This document shows positions 1 to 9,066 of a stretch of DNA of 40,600 nucleotides, one piece after another. Position numbers and translations under genes: made by a program. The stretch comes from Candidatus Bathyarchaeota archaeon (GTDB lineage Archaea > Thermoproteota > Bathyarchaeia > TCS64): positions 1-40,600 of the forward strand of contig WJIV01000048.1 of assembly GCA_014730055.1 (NCBI GenBank), written 5' to 3'. Under the pieces are notes generated by a model that was not told where the DNA came from, ran no database searches, and saw nothing but the letters and a program-made list of their open reading frames with translations. Positions within the stretch are counted from its first letter, which is position 1. Each line of letters opens with the position of its first letter.

Positions 1-134
1 CTAAAAAGTCAGAGAAACATGGCTTAAATTATTGAAAATCGCTAAATAGATAACGAAAAATAGGCTAAAAGTCGCACCCGCAAAACTCTTAAACCCAGCA
101 CCACCATTGTTGTAAATAAAGTATTTACTCAGCA

Positions 135-470
135 ATGAGTACGGTGATTAAGATAGGGAATAAACATAACGACTTGACCGTGGATAATGCTGTAATATTT
201 TATCATAGCAAGGTAAGAGAGGCTCATCTAATCTATGCCTCGTTAACCGTTCTAGGATTAGCCGTTGCTGGGTTATTACTTTTTAGAGTTAGTAGCTTTT
301 CAGCGGTTACAACAGTTCTCTCTTTTACCCTAATATCTTATGTCCGGTTAAACAAGTCTAAGAACAGGCTATACATTGATATAATTAACAATTTAAGTGG
401 AAACGATGTTGAGCACTTTTTTAGATTCATAGATGCGGACCTAGACGGTTACCTCGAAGAAATGAGGTAA
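135..470 (+). CDS. small two-helix membrane protein, hypothetical
   Basis: A 111-residue protein of unrecognised family. Two hydrophobic segments are visible, roughly residues 31-50 and 56-70, joined by a short turn, so it is probably a hairpin in the membrane with both ends on one side. The C-terminal tail carries the acidic string DADLDG at residues 100-105, which looks like the first half of an EF-hand loop, but the twelfth loop position is the final Arg rather than Glu, so calcium binding is doubtful. The ATG at 135 is the first start in the frame. Bases 1-134 before it hold nothing recognisable. No function is proposed. Confidence 0.55.
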   Translation: MSTVIKIGNKHNDLTVDNAVIFYHSKVREAHLIYASLTVLGLAVAGLLLFRVSSFSAVTTVLSFTLISYVRLNKSKNRLYIDIINNLSGNDVEHFFRFIDADLDGYLEEMR

Positions 471-722
471 TGAGGAGTTCTCTTGAAGGTTACCTAACAT
501 ACAAAGATACATTGGTTGACAAGTTCTACCTATTTAATTTCCCTCACTTATTGCGTTGCAATATGAAGCTGTTATATTTGCCTTATTAAGAAAATGAAGC
601 AGGATCTGCATCTAAAAGTTAATTAATCAATTTACTATTCTCCTGAATCACATGCATCAATTACTCTATATGTCTCTAGATCATTCGAAATAAGCATGCT
701 AGACTTTGTAACTTTGTGACTC

Positions 723-1085
723 TTACAAGGTAATTTCAGCTAATGATGCAACATACTTCAAGGAAGCCATCAGAATCTCTTCATCCTTCAGATAGTCTTC
801 TGATTTTTTCCTGTTTATCTGGATCCATTCCCTCATTTTATTTCTCCCAAGTGGCTGAAAATAGTCAATATAATCCCTGTTACGTAGCTCCTCAGCCATA
901 GATTCTGGCACCTTAAGACCTAAGCCATCCTCATAAATACAGACAAACAGTTTTCCTCCAACATAATAAGCAGGATAACCAAACATCTTCCCAGATTTCA
1001 CCTCAGGAATCTCTTTAAAAAATTCATCAAGAACAGTTTTATGTTCTAAATTAAACTTGACCAATACCTCACCTGTGAATATCAA
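723..1085 (-). CDS. TfoX N-terminal domain-like protein
   Basis: A 120-residue protein that matches the small TfoX_N fold (PF04993-like). The MFGYPAYYVGGKLFVCIYED stretch near residues 34-53, the LKVPE motif after it, and the later F-x-P-x-GR-x-KMREW segment are the usual order of conserved features. In bacteria the domain is found in the competence regulator TfoX, but stand-alone copies are widespread and mostly uncharacterised, so a competence role should not be inferred. The ATG at 1085 is used. It stands alone between two plus-strand genes. The 250 bases between 471 and 722 hold no gene I can support. Confidence 0.75.
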   Translation of the reverse strand: MIFTGEVLVKFNLEHKTVLDEFFKEIPEVKSGKMFGYPAYYVGGKLFVCIYEDGLGLKVPESMAEELRNRDYIDYFQPLGRNKMREWIQINRKKSEDYLKDEEILMASLKYVASLAEITL

Positions 1086-1182
1086 TATCCCCGTCTTAGA
1101 GCGCTCTATAAATACTTATAATCGAAAGCGAGCTGCATCTCCAACATTTAAAAGACGCCATCACTTCAAATTATGATATACA

Positions 1183-1413
1183 GTGTCTCGGATAAACGGG
1201 GAAACACTGGAAGAGATCAGCTTCAGGAATACAGTTAACTTCTATAGAAAAGAGCTAATAGAATTAAATGAAGGAGGAAAGGCAACGGAGATCTTCAAGG
1301 ATAGAAGAAGAAAATCCTTCGTTAAAGCAGGCATCCTGAAAAGAGAATACGGTCATGGTGGATGCCGGTTAAAGCTCAGTAAAAGGACAAAACAAATTCT
1401 AAAAAATAGCTAA
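1183..1413 (+). CDS. small basic protein, possible winged-helix fragment
   Basis: A 76-residue, strongly basic protein. The C-terminal part (VKAGILKREYGHGGCRLKLS, about residues 47-66) resembles the recognition helix and wing of archaeal winged-helix proteins, where a 'leaves you with a GIL/GLL-x-R' helix end is followed by a Gly-rich wing and a final helix. The frame opens with GTG at 1183, and an in-frame TGA at 1174 excludes a longer N-terminus. The nearby ATG at 1173 is in another frame. Too short for family assignment; it could also be a degraded regulator. Confidence 0.4.
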   Translation: MSRINGETLEEISFRNTVNFYRKELIELNEGGKATEIFKDRRRKSFVKAGILKREYGHGGCRLKLSKRTKQILKNS

Positions 1414-1517
1414 TTTTCACTCCCAGGTTATTAACTTAGACGTAGTCGTATACAGTTTAGACTATGCGAGGCTCATATAGACCAGGTTAGCTATTTTTCC
1501 TCTGAACTTTTCGAATG

Positions 1518-1525
1518 CTTTATTC
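1518..1525 (+). promoter_or_regulatory. TATA-like box for the S66 carboxypeptidase gene
   Basis: CTTTATTC is centred about 25 bases before the ATG at 1547, the spacing expected for a leaderless archaeal transcript. No Shine-Dalgarno sequence precedes the start. Confidence 0.5.
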
Positions 1526-1546
1526 ACCGGAAATCCATTCTAGCTC

Positions 1547-2548
1547 ATGGAACTTGTGCTGCCTGAAAGGCTCAGAGAGGGTGATAATCTACTTGTTGTT
1601 GCTCCATCCAGTAACATTGAAGGCGTCTCACGGGGCTTAATCCAAATAGGGTTAAAGAATATAGAGAAGATGGGCTTCAACGCCGAGATCCATCCTAGCT
1701 GCAAGGGAAGCTACAAAGGCACCTCTGGGCCACCAAGTGAAAGAGCAAAGGTGTTACACGATTCTTTCAAAAATGATGAGGTTGATGGGATAATGTGCTT
1801 CTGGGGTGGCTGGAATAGTAATGATCTGCTGGATCATCTTGACTGGGGTCTCATTAGGGCAAATCCTAAGGTCTTCATTGGTTACAGCGACATAACAGTC
1901 ATGAACACAGTACTATATGAGAAAGCTGGCTTGGTCAACTTCCAGGGCCCAGCCTTCATTACTTTCACCCATGAGTTTCTTATGCCCTGGGAGGTAAGGG
2001 TATTCAAAGATATTCTAATGAGACCAACTGAAACATATCAGCTTAAGGCTTCACCTAGTTATGTAGATGACCCCTATTATTACAAGCATCCAGATAAGGA
2101 AGTGAAAAAATCACCCAATCCTGGTTGGCGCATTATAAACAATGGAAGATCGAGGGGGAGACTAATTGGTGGGCATCTAGGTACACTTCTAGCCTTAGCT
2201 GGAACCGGATACTGGCCTGAACTGGAGGGAAAAATCCTCTTTATAGAGGAGGACGAGGGAGGCAACCCTAAGAACGTAAGAAGGCTATTTAGACAGCTTG
2301 AACAGATAGGGGCTCTCGATGAGATTAACGGACTACTAATAGGCAGGATTCCAGAGGTCACCGGAATAAGGGGCGACTTATCAATTGAATCACTTATAGG
2401 AGATATCATTGAGGAAGCAGATTATCCTATTATCACTGAAATGGATATTGGGCATACAAACCCCATTGCAACCCTACCAGTGGGCATAATGAGTGAGATA
2501 ACAACAGACGATGAGAGCTTAATCTTCTTGGAGCCTTGCATAAAATAG
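1547..2548 (+). CDS. S66 family carboxypeptidase (LD-carboxypeptidase/MccF-like)
   Basis: A 333-residue serine peptidase of family S66. The nucleophile motif GYSDIT puts the catalytic Ser at residue 114, the LFIEEDEG strand supplies the Glu (234 or 235), and DIGHTNP supplies the His at 303, the Ser-Glu-His order of LdcA and MccF. The N-terminal VVAPSSN motif is also typical. LdcA trims murein tetrapeptide and MccF cleaves microcin C-type aminoacyl-nucleotide conjugates. An archaeon lacks murein, so an MccF-like or peptide-amide role is more likely, but the substrate cannot be read from sequence. Length is normal and no signal peptide is present, so it acts in the cytoplasm. Leaderless start at ATG 1547. 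Confidence 0.88.
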   Translation: MELVLPERLREGDNLLVVAPSSNIEGVSRGLIQIGLKNIEKMGFNAEIHPSCKGSYKGTSGPPSERAKVLHDSFKNDEVDGIMCFWGGWNSNDLLDHLDWGLIRANPKVFIGYSDITVMNTVLYEKAGLVNFQGPAFITFTHEFLMPWEVRVFKDILMRPTETYQLKASPSYVDDPYYYKHPDKEVKKSPNPGWRIINNGRSRGRLIGGHLGTLLALAGTGYWPELEGKILFIEEDEGGNPKNVRRLFRQLEQIGALDEINGLLIGRIPEVTGIRGDLSIESLIGDIIEEADYPIITEMDIGHTNPIATLPVGIMSEITTDDESLIFLEPCIK

Positions 2549-2592
2549 AAAACACGACATATTTCAATCAAAAACTTGGCAAAATTAAACTT

Positions 2593-2602
2593 CTATATTT
2601 TT
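2593..2602 (+). promoter_or_regulatory. TATA-like box for the FMN-binding protein gene
   Basis: An AT-rich box (CTATATTTTT) centred about 29 bases before ATG 2628. It supports the ATG at 2628 over the in-frame TTG at 2613. Confidence 0.45.
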
Positions 2603-2627
2603 ATGATCCTAGTTGTTTCTTTATTCA

Positions 2628-3050
2628 ATGTTAAAGAGAATATATTCTTATTTCAAAGATCAACAGATTGTTTACTTGGCAACATCCGACAAGGTACAGC
2701 CACGTGTAAGACCCGTCACGCTAATACATAAGAACGGGAGATTTTTCATAATAACCGGTGCCAGGGGTGGCGCTAGCTCTGGAAAACTTTTACAGATAAA
2801 GGAAAACCCTAGAATTGAGTATTATCTCACCTTAGAAAACGAAGATAGTAATGGATTCATAAGAGCAGAAGGTGAGGCAAAAATAGTGGAGGACCCGATT
2901 TTACGTGCTGAAATTTATGATTCGGTAAATTGGGCTAAGGATTACTTTAAGACTGTAGATCATCCCGACTATTTCCTACTTGAGATTAAACATACAAGTT
3001 TCAAGTATAGGAACCCTGGGGAATATGAGGTTCTGGAACAGATAGTCTGA
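2628..3050 (+). CDS. pyridoxamine 5'-phosphate oxidase-like FMN-binding protein
   Basis: A 140-residue split-barrel flavoprotein of the PNPOx-like superfamily. The order YLATSDKVQPRVRPV, then a strand FFIITG, then a Lys-rich helix KLLQIKENPRIEYYL, is the standard half-barrel of small FMN- or F420-binding members. Single-domain copies of this size usually reduce or bind a flavin-linked substrate and rarely make pyridoxal phosphate; specificity is unknown. The frame opens at TTG 2613, but the ATG at 2628 sits at the right distance from a TATA-like box and gives the usual N-terminus, so I use it. Lies between two unrelated genes with separate promoters. Confidence 0.8.
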   Translation: MLKRIYSYFKDQQIVYLATSDKVQPRVRPVTLIHKNGRFFIITGARGGASSGKLLQIKENPRIEYYLTLENEDSNGFIRAEGEAKIVEDPILRAEIYDSVNWAKDYFKTVDHPDYFLLEIKHTSFKYRNPGEYEVLEQIV

Positions 3051-3069
3051 CTCAATCATCAGTCAAATA

Positions 3070-3080
3070 TTTTTTATTAT
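3070..3080 (+). promoter_or_regulatory. TATA-like box for the aspartoacylase-like gene
   Basis: TTTTTTATTAT centred about 25 bases before ATG 3100, consistent with leaderless transcription. Confidence 0.45.
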
Positions 3081-3099
3081 CTTCCCTTGAATAACATCT

Positions 3100-4155
3100 A
3101 TGTCTTTTATTTTTAATCAGCATGAGGTTATCCCTGGAGAAAAGGATTACAGATCATTAGATGTAGCAGAAATGCTGGATGGAAGTACACTAAGGATACC
3201 GGTCCACATCGTAAATGGAATTCAGTCAGGTCCGGTTCTTGGAATTTTCGCATGTATACACGGAAGCGAATACTACCAAAATAGAGTCATAAAGCGAATT
3301 GTTAAAGATATAGATCCCCTGGAGCTATCAGGAACTATACTAGCTGTACCCGTCGCGAATCCCTATGCCTTCCGCAATATGAGTAGGGAAACGCCAAACC
3401 CTCCTGAAGAGACAGTCGATTTCGCCAATATGAACCGGGTTTTCCCTGGAAAACGTTCATCACCGCTTTTTGGCAGCATGGAATCAACAGACATTAGCTT
3501 AACCATGAAGATGGCAAGTGTTCTCAGTGAGCAGATCATTTCGAAATGCACCCACATAATGGACTATCATGGCCAGATGAGGGGGATGTCACTCAAGAAG
3601 ATGCTATTTAACCTGGACCCTGAATCAAGGGAAATGGCACGATTTTTTAGGCTAGGGATACTCCATGACCCTCCTGGAAGCCTGTCTAAGGGCAACCTCA
3701 TGCCCATGACTGATTACGCTGGAAAACATGGTATCAAATGCATAGTCCCTGAGGTCGGTGGGGGCGGACATGGTGAAAAATTTGAGAAGGCATGCGAGGA
3801 TATCGCATTCGATGGCACTTGGAACATTATGAAGCACCTAAATATGATTGATTGTGAGCCTCGGATAGCCAGTGAGCAATTCTATTTCAGAAATGCTCCA
3901 CATGTGAGATCAACTAAAGCCGGTTACCTTGTTACGGATATGAGTCCATGGGATGTGGGGATCGCAAAGGAACCGAGGGAGGTAAAAAAAGGAGAGGTTC
4001 TTGGAACAATTTATAGTCCCTATTCACTGGAAGAAATCGAGAAGATCAGGTCACCATGTGATGGTTTAATTTACGCTTGCAGAGTATCAGGGGTAGTAGA
4101 GCCTCAGAGCGAGATCCTGGCAGTAGCAGATTTTGAGGGATCAAAATGGATATGA
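3100..4155 (+). CDS. succinylglutamate desuccinylase/aspartoacylase family zinc hydrolase
   Basis: A 351-residue M14-like amidohydrolase of the AstE/AspA family. The zinc motif H-x-x-E is seen as IHGSE (His54, Glu57), and the third ligand is the His of MDYHGQ in the middle of the chain. The NMNR motif and the PEVGGGGHG segment that carries the catalytic Glu are also present. The C-terminal 100 residues form the extra beta-domain with a biotinyl-lipoyl-like turn, typical of the prokaryotic branch. Such enzymes remove an acyl group from N-acyl amino acids; the natural substrate here is open. No signal peptide. It follows the FMN-protein gene but has its own TATA-like box. Confidence 0.85.
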   Translation: MSFIFNQHEVIPGEKDYRSLDVAEMLDGSTLRIPVHIVNGIQSGPVLGIFACIHGSEYYQNRVIKRIVKDIDPLELSGTILAVPVANPYAFRNMSRETPNPPEETVDFANMNRVFPGKRSSPLFGSMESTDISLTMKMASVLSEQIISKCTHIMDYHGQMRGMSLKKMLFNLDPESREMARFFRLGILHDPPGSLSKGNLMPMTDYAGKHGIKCIVPEVGGGGHGEKFEKACEDIAFDGTWNIMKHLNMIDCEPRIASEQFYFRNAPHVRSTKAGYLVTDMSPWDVGIAKEPREVKKGEVLGTIYSPYSLEEIEKIRSPCDGLIYACRVSGVVEPQSEILAVADFEGSKWI

Positions 4156-4176
4156 TTAGGTAGTTCATCCTCTGTT

Positions 4177-5160
4177 TTATTCTAGTGATGATCTTAATTT
4201 TTCTTCTAATCTACCCGGGTCCTTCATAGCTTTCTCTTTACGTTCTTCCATCTCACTGATGGCGAAGGCACGTTCTAGGATACGTCTAGATCTCTCTACA
4301 GATGCAATATCTATCATTCTCCCATCCACGTTTACCGAAGCTGTACCCTCCTTTACTCCTTTATCAAAGGCATGGATAATCTCTCTCATCAGCTGAACCT
4401 CGTCAGCTGGAATAGAGAATCCCTTGTTTATATATGGAATTGGTGCTGGATGGATAGACTGTGCCCCCTTGTACCCTAGTCTTCGGGAGTTTACAGCAGC
4501 GTCATACGTTTTCTCTGGTTCCCCCCAGGTGAAAGGCTCTACACCTATGAGTCCCATGGGCTGTATTCCAGCTGCATACGCATCCATAAGTACCTTAGAA
4601 CGTGCATACCATAGCTCTCGTCCTTCAACGGTAGTCTGAATACCCATCTCCTGTGTCAGGTCTTCAGCACCGACGCCAATAGTCACTATCCGGGGACTAG
4701 CGCTCGCTATCTCAAAAGCCTTGTTCACACCTAGTGCAGTCTCAACCGCGACCGCGATCTGGATAGAACCTTCCTTGATACCCCTACTCCGCTCTAACTC
4801 CGAGATGATATCCGCCCTTAATATGACCTCCTCAGCTGATTCTACCTTTGGTAGGTTAATGCATGTAAGGCCTGGCCAGACTGAGGATTCCAGGTCAAGT
4901 CTAGCTTCTTTGATGGGTCTGTTTATGCGGACAGCAATATCACTCCCACCCTTGCCAACAACTGGTATACTCTCTTTCACCATGTTCCTTGAAGCCTTTT
5001 TCTCAGCTTCAGGAACCGAGTCCTCAAGATCCATTATTATACAGTCTGCACCCCTAGTGTATGCTTTTTCTATAAATCTAGTCACGTTGACCGGAAATAT
5101 CAAGGATGAACGCCTGACAAGTTTATTTATATCCGTGTAATGGGCTTTGGTGGATTCCAT
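4177..5160 (-). CDS. CitE-like HpcH/HpaI lyase (citramalyl/malyl-CoA lyase family)
   Basis: A 327-residue TIM-barrel lyase of the CitE/malyl-CoA lyase family. Visible signatures are RSSLIFP at the N-terminus with the CoA-site Arg17, IIMDLEDSVP (residues 41-50), the catalytic Arg in VRIN (78), the Mg-binding Glu of AVAVET (140), and GAEDLTQEMG (164-173). Members cleave or form beta-hydroxyacyl-CoA esters such as malyl-, beta-methylmalyl- or citramalyl-CoA to acetyl-CoA plus an oxoacid. It lies 46 bases downstream of the CoA-transferase gene on the same strand, so the pair can activate and then split a hydroxy-dicarboxylic acid. The C-terminal 50 residues are a charged helical tail. Confidence 0.88.
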   Translation of the reverse strand: MESTKAHYTDINKLVRRSSLIFPVNVTRFIEKAYTRGADCIIMDLEDSVPEAEKKASRNMVKESIPVVGKGGSDIAVRINRPIKEARLDLESSVWPGLTCINLPKVESAEEVILRADIISELERSRGIKEGSIQIAVAVETALGVNKAFEIASASPRIVTIGVGAEDLTQEMGIQTTVEGRELWYARSKVLMDAYAAGIQPMGLIGVEPFTWGEPEKTYDAAVNSRRLGYKGAQSIHPAPIPYINKGFSIPADEVQLMREIIHAFDKGVKEGTASVNVDGRMIDIASVERSRRILERAFAISEMEERKEKAMKDPGRLEEKLRSSLE

Positions 5161-5206
5161 GATAGAAAATTGATGGTATCAGGCATTTATTTCCTTGCCA
5201 AGGGGC

Positions 5207-6376
5207 TCAGCTTTTATAGGCTATTTTCGCATCTAATAGTCGCTGAATCTCTTTCTCATCATAACCAAGGTCCATTAGTATCTCTTTAGTGTCATCTCCT
5301 AATCCTGGTGGTAGACTGTCTATTGATACCTTCGTATCCGAGAACTTTATTCCTGTTGCAACTGTTCTGTACTCGAAGCCTAGAGGATGCTGCCTCCTCA
5401 CTATCATACCTCGAGCCTTCACATTGGGATCCTCTATTAGCTCTTCATCCGTGAGAACTGGGGAGCAGGGGACCTTCTCCGCAAGTAATTCAGTGATCTC
5501 ATCCCTGGTTCTTTCTTTGAACCACTTTCTTAGGGCCTTAGATGAAGGATGGACCTCTTCCGGCGTAATTCCAAGGGTCTCGGCTACTGATATCCGTGGT
5601 TTTTCTCCGACTATCCTTATCACGATATAGCCATCTTTCGCCTCGTAGATACCATGTATCCTCTTAGAAGGACGCTTAGCCCTCTCATCCGCGGTACTAT
5701 CCATGTAAAGGGTCCTAGTTAAGGCAAGACCAGAGAGAGTGATGAGAGCATCCGTCTGGGCGATATCAATTCTCTGGCCCTCCCCAGTCTGCTCTCTTCC
5801 TCGAAGGGCAGCTAGTATGCTTAAGGCGCAGAAGAGCCCTGGCACAGTGTCCCCTGGGCTACCTGCAAGGCAAGAGGGCTCCATTGGTGCTTGGTTGTTC
5901 AACCCGCGGGGTTCCCGGCTATTTAGCCACATCCACCCACTCATGGCCTGAGCTATAATATCGAAGGAAGGTCTATTTACATAAGGGCCGTCCTGACCGA
6001 ATCCCGAGATAGAGGCGTAAATGATCTTTGGAGAAACCATTTTTAGGTCTTCGTAGCCGATGCCAAGCCTATCCATTACGCCGGGCCTGAAGTTCTCCAC
6101 CACGACATCCGATTTTTTGACCAGTTCCTTCAGTATACTGACACCTTCATCTGATTTTAGATCTAGGACGATGCTCTTCTTATTGCGATTAACGAACATA
6201 AAATACGAGTTTTGACCTTCCACTGATGGATACTGAGGGGATGTCCTGGACGCATCACCCCATGGCGGCTCAATCTTAATCACCTCAGCTCCCATATCAG
6301 CTAAAAGCATTGTACAGAAAGGACCCGCGAGATGCTGTGTTAAATCAACGACCTTAATACCATTGAGAGGCTTCAA
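5207..6376 (-). CDS. family III CoA-transferase (CaiB/BaiF)
   Basis: A 389-residue family III CoA-transferase. The N-terminus (GIKVVDLTQHLAGPFCTMLL) is the classic Rossmann-like start, the NRNKKSIVLDLK block follows, and the catalytic Asp is Asp176 in GSPGDTVPG, matching Asp169 of formyl-CoA transferase. These enzymes move CoA between carboxylic acids by way of an aspartyl-CoA thioester. First gene of a two-gene minus-strand operon with the CitE-like lyase, like the malate or citramalate CoA-transferase plus lyase pairs of itaconate and hydroxypropionate pathways. Start is TTG at 6376, preceded by an AGGTG Shine-Dalgarno-like motif five bases away. Confidence 0.88.
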   Translation of the reverse strand: MKPLNGIKVVDLTQHLAGPFCTMLLADMGAEVIKIEPPWGDASRTSPQYPSVEGQNSYFMFVNRNKKSIVLDLKSDEGVSILKELVKKSDVVVENFRPGVMDRLGIGYEDLKMVSPKIIYASISGFGQDGPYVNRPSFDIIAQAMSGWMWLNSREPRGLNNQAPMEPSCLAGSPGDTVPGLFCALSILAALRGREQTGEGQRIDIAQTDALITLSGLALTRTLYMDSTADERAKRPSKRIHGIYEAKDGYIVIRIVGEKPRISVAETLGITPEEVHPSSKALRKWFKERTRDEITELLAEKVPCSPVLTDEELIEDPNVKARGMIVRRQHPLGFEYRTVATGIKFSDTKVSIDSLPPGLGDDTKEILMDLGYDEKEIQRLLDAKIAYKS

Positions 6377-6551
6377 TCAGGCACCTACTAATACTTAGTT
6401 TTTGTGGTTAAGAATTTTTAAGTAAACTAGATATTAGAGCCCAGAGAAAATTCTATAACAGGTCTACTCCTCAAGATTAATAGATCCGTATTCCATTTTA
6501 TGATAGACATTATTATTAAATTGATAAGTCAATGCTATTTGATCGTCAGAA

Positions 6552-8936
6552 TTGAAAACTAGGTACATTATTGGATCCCTTATACTCATGATAGCATTGG
6601 TAGGTTTGCTTTACTATTATTCACTTGAGGATCATAGTCAGGTAGTGGAAGATGAGAAAACCCCTGTTTACGTTACTATTTACTCCCATAATGAGGATTC
6701 TTGGGGACCTATCGTCAATACTCCTTACAGGTATAGGGATTACAGAGCTAATTTACTTGAAAGATTGCATATAATTCATGATTTTAATGCTACTTTGAAT
6801 TGGCAGTCCGATATCACTGTACTACAGGCTATGATCGAACATGAGGTCGGCTTCAATAATAAGGAGACCAACGGCAAGAACATTCTCAGATATATGGTAG
6901 AGGACCTAGATTTTAGTGTGGACCCTCATGGGCATCTTGTTGATGCTAATTATGCTGATCTGGCTTACATGATAGAGCAGTTAGGAGTTGATTCTTCAGG
7001 AGTTATCGGAGGTGTCCGTGTATTCGATTATGGTTCGGAGTATAAAGGGATACTAGACCACCTAGACTGGCATAGCATAATTGAACTCCAGGAGGACGGG
7101 TACATTTATGGAAGGATGTATCCATCTTTTAGATGGAAGCCTATTATATTATCGGGGCCTGCAGTTGCAAGTCATGGATACGATGATTTTTCCTCAGGGG
7201 TATGGAGGCCAGGAAATGAGGAAGAATTCTACACGCCACAGGAGGAGGGGATCATCTACATTGGACAGGGATACCCCCACGATGAGTCAAATCTCGGCCC
7301 AAGAGAGGAAATGAAAGTCAAGGTATTCGCGAGCGAAGGGGACTACATAAAAGAACTCGTCGACAAGATACAAAACGGAGAGCTTCCTCCTGACAAGATG
7401 TATACGGCTTCCATTCATGTCAGAGATAACTCGATAGTAAAGTTGGGAGATATCGAGCATAACGTAAACGACGGGCTAGTGGAAATACTTACTGAGCTGA
7501 AACCACTCGTGGACCAGGGTCTAATAAGATATGTAACCTACCAAGAAGCTGCCAGGATATGGGAACAGGATTACGGAGAGGCTCCCAATATTGTGGATAT
7601 AGATTGTTTCAGCATGTACCAGGAGATCATAGAACAGGCGACGAGTATTAGTCGTCGTCAGAAAGAGGATACACGAGAGATTAAACCAGTTATTTACGAT
7701 GAGGAAAACTTCAAACTTGACATAAGAATCCCCTCACAGGCTGCAATTGATGAAGGCATCATGCTTAGAATAATATACCCAAAGGATTCAGAAAATACCA
7801 GATACAATGAGGGGTCTCCTATTGTGGTATTTGTACAAGGCGGTAGAGACGAGGCGGTATCAGTTGGCTCCTTTAAGAAAACGAGTGTATTAACTGGATA
7901 CGGCATAACTCAGATCTACTTTAACCTACCCGGAACTGGAGAACCCCCTTTCAGAAGCGGTGGTGAATACGATAATAGGGGGATGAACTGCATCATAGCG
8001 TTAAGAGATGTGATAAAATTCGCCCTAGGTAAGATATCGGACAAGCAGGGATTCCTAATCACTGAACATGTACCATTTGTTAATACTGATAACTTGGGAA
8101 TACTAGCTTCATCTAATGGAGGAAATCTTGCAGTTGTAACCCTAGACCTTTATGGTGAGGAACTGGAGGGGGTCAAATATTTTGTGGGTTTCGAGAACCC
8201 AGCTGGAGACGAGTACGTCAACGTAGATCTGGGCGGTGTAGGTAAGGCTAATCCTGCTTATATCACGGGAAGTACAGTTCTTGATCCACTGAAAGGTTCA
8301 GTGACAGATATCAATACATCCTTGTTGGAATATGATATTACATCAGGTGTTCTATTCCACGATAAAGACAACAATGGATTATATGACCCTGTCATCGACT
8401 ACAAATACTCCGCATGGGAACATGAAGGGGCTAAATATTATAGTACAGAAATAACAAATGCCATACAAGCGAAAGACTTACTTAATTTTTCCTCACAGGG
8501 AATCGCGGGACCCCAAGAATCAGTACAGTTCTGGGAACTCAGGGACATGTCAAGACACTTTGAGGGCATAGAAGATAGTGTAAAAACAGTTAAAGGAGTG
8601 ATAATTATCGGGAGAAAGCAGGACCATGTTCAATTTACCGCTGATCATCCTCATATATTGGTCAACTATCAGGGCTGGACGTGGGCTCCTTTTGTCAGAT
8701 TAAATCCTGATAGAGAATATGTAGAATATGTCTTATCAGAGGAAGATTTCGAGTGGAATCATAACTTTACGGATAATCATGCAAATATAGAAATCAATAA
8801 AATTAGTCAAAATCTGCTTGAACCTAATATTAACTCAGTACATCTTATCACTGCATCAGTTCTTGAAATGTCCGATAGATTTCATCTTGATAATTGGGAT
8901 GCAAACTTATCAAGTATTATAACAAATATTTCCTAA
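6552..8936 (+). CDS. large membrane-anchored extracellular protein with alpha/beta-hydrolase domain
   Basis: A 794-residue protein starting with TTG, with a basic N-terminus and one hydrophobic segment (about residues 5-23), so it is probably anchored in the membrane with the bulk outside. Residues 38-370 contain HNEDSWG, PHGH and a long helix-strand pattern that suggests a NodB/polysaccharide-deacetylase-like barrel, but no complete metal triad is evident. Residues 410-794 look like an alpha/beta-hydrolase: a VVFVQGG strand, the nucleophile elbow A-S-S-N-G-G with Ser521, and Asp691-His692 near the end. A calcium-loop-like string (DKDNNGLYDPVID, residues 604-616) lies within this half. It is transcribed divergently from the CoA-transferase operon. 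Substrate unknown; a surface esterase or glycan-active enzyme is possible. Confidence 0.65.
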   Translation: MKTRYIIGSLILMIALVGLLYYYSLEDHSQVVEDEKTPVYVTIYSHNEDSWGPIVNTPYRYRDYRANLLERLHIIHDFNATLNWQSDITVLQAMIEHEVGFNNKETNGKNILRYMVEDLDFSVDPHGHLVDANYADLAYMIEQLGVDSSGVIGGVRVFDYGSEYKGILDHLDWHSIIELQEDGYIYGRMYPSFRWKPIILSGPAVASHGYDDFSSGVWRPGNEEEFYTPQEEGIIYIGQGYPHDESNLGPREEMKVKVFASEGDYIKELVDKIQNGELPPDKMYTASIHVRDNSIVKLGDIEHNVNDGLVEILTELKPLVDQGLIRYVTYQEAARIWEQDYGEAPNIVDIDCFSMYQEIIEQATSISRRQKEDTREIKPVIYDEENFKLDIRIPSQAAIDEGIMLRIIYPKDSENTRYNEGSPIVVFVQGGRDEAVSVGSFKKTSVLTGYGITQIYFNLPGTGEPPFRSGGEYDNRGMNCIIALRDVIKFALGKISDKQGFLITEHVPFVNTDNLGILASSNGGNLAVVTLDLYGEELEGVKYFVGFENPAGDEYVNVDLGGVGKANPAYITGSTVLDPLKGSVTDINTSLLEYDITSGVLFHDKDNNGLYDPVIDYKYSAWEHEGAKYYSTEITNAIQAKDLLNFSSQGIAGPQESVQFWELRDMSRHFEGIEDSVKTVKGVIIIGRKQDHVQFTADHPHILVNYQGWTWAPFVRLNPDREYVEYVLSEEDFEWNHNFTDNHANIEINKISQNLLEPNINSVHLITASVLEMSDRFHLDNWDANLSSIITNIS

Positions 8937-9066
8937 TTATAAAGTAAATTATGACATTTTAGTAATATATATTCTAACTTTTAATCGAATAGTTTTTAAT
9001 ATCTATTTATCGTCTAGATGTTTATTATTCAATATATGCTTTTATTGATGTTAATTAGAAAAAAAA

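Noticed and set aside
1509..1516. TTCGAATG as a tRNA T-loop
   Set aside because: No cloverleaf could be built around it; the stretch is the promoter of the S66 peptidase gene.
2080..2409. 109-codon minus-strand frame inside the S66 peptidase gene
   Set aside because: Composition is Ser/Pro/Ile-rich antisense of a well-supported gene; no independent support.
4721..5140. 139-codon plus-strand frame opposite the CitE-like gene
   Set aside because: Antisense shadow of a complete, motif-bearing lyase gene.
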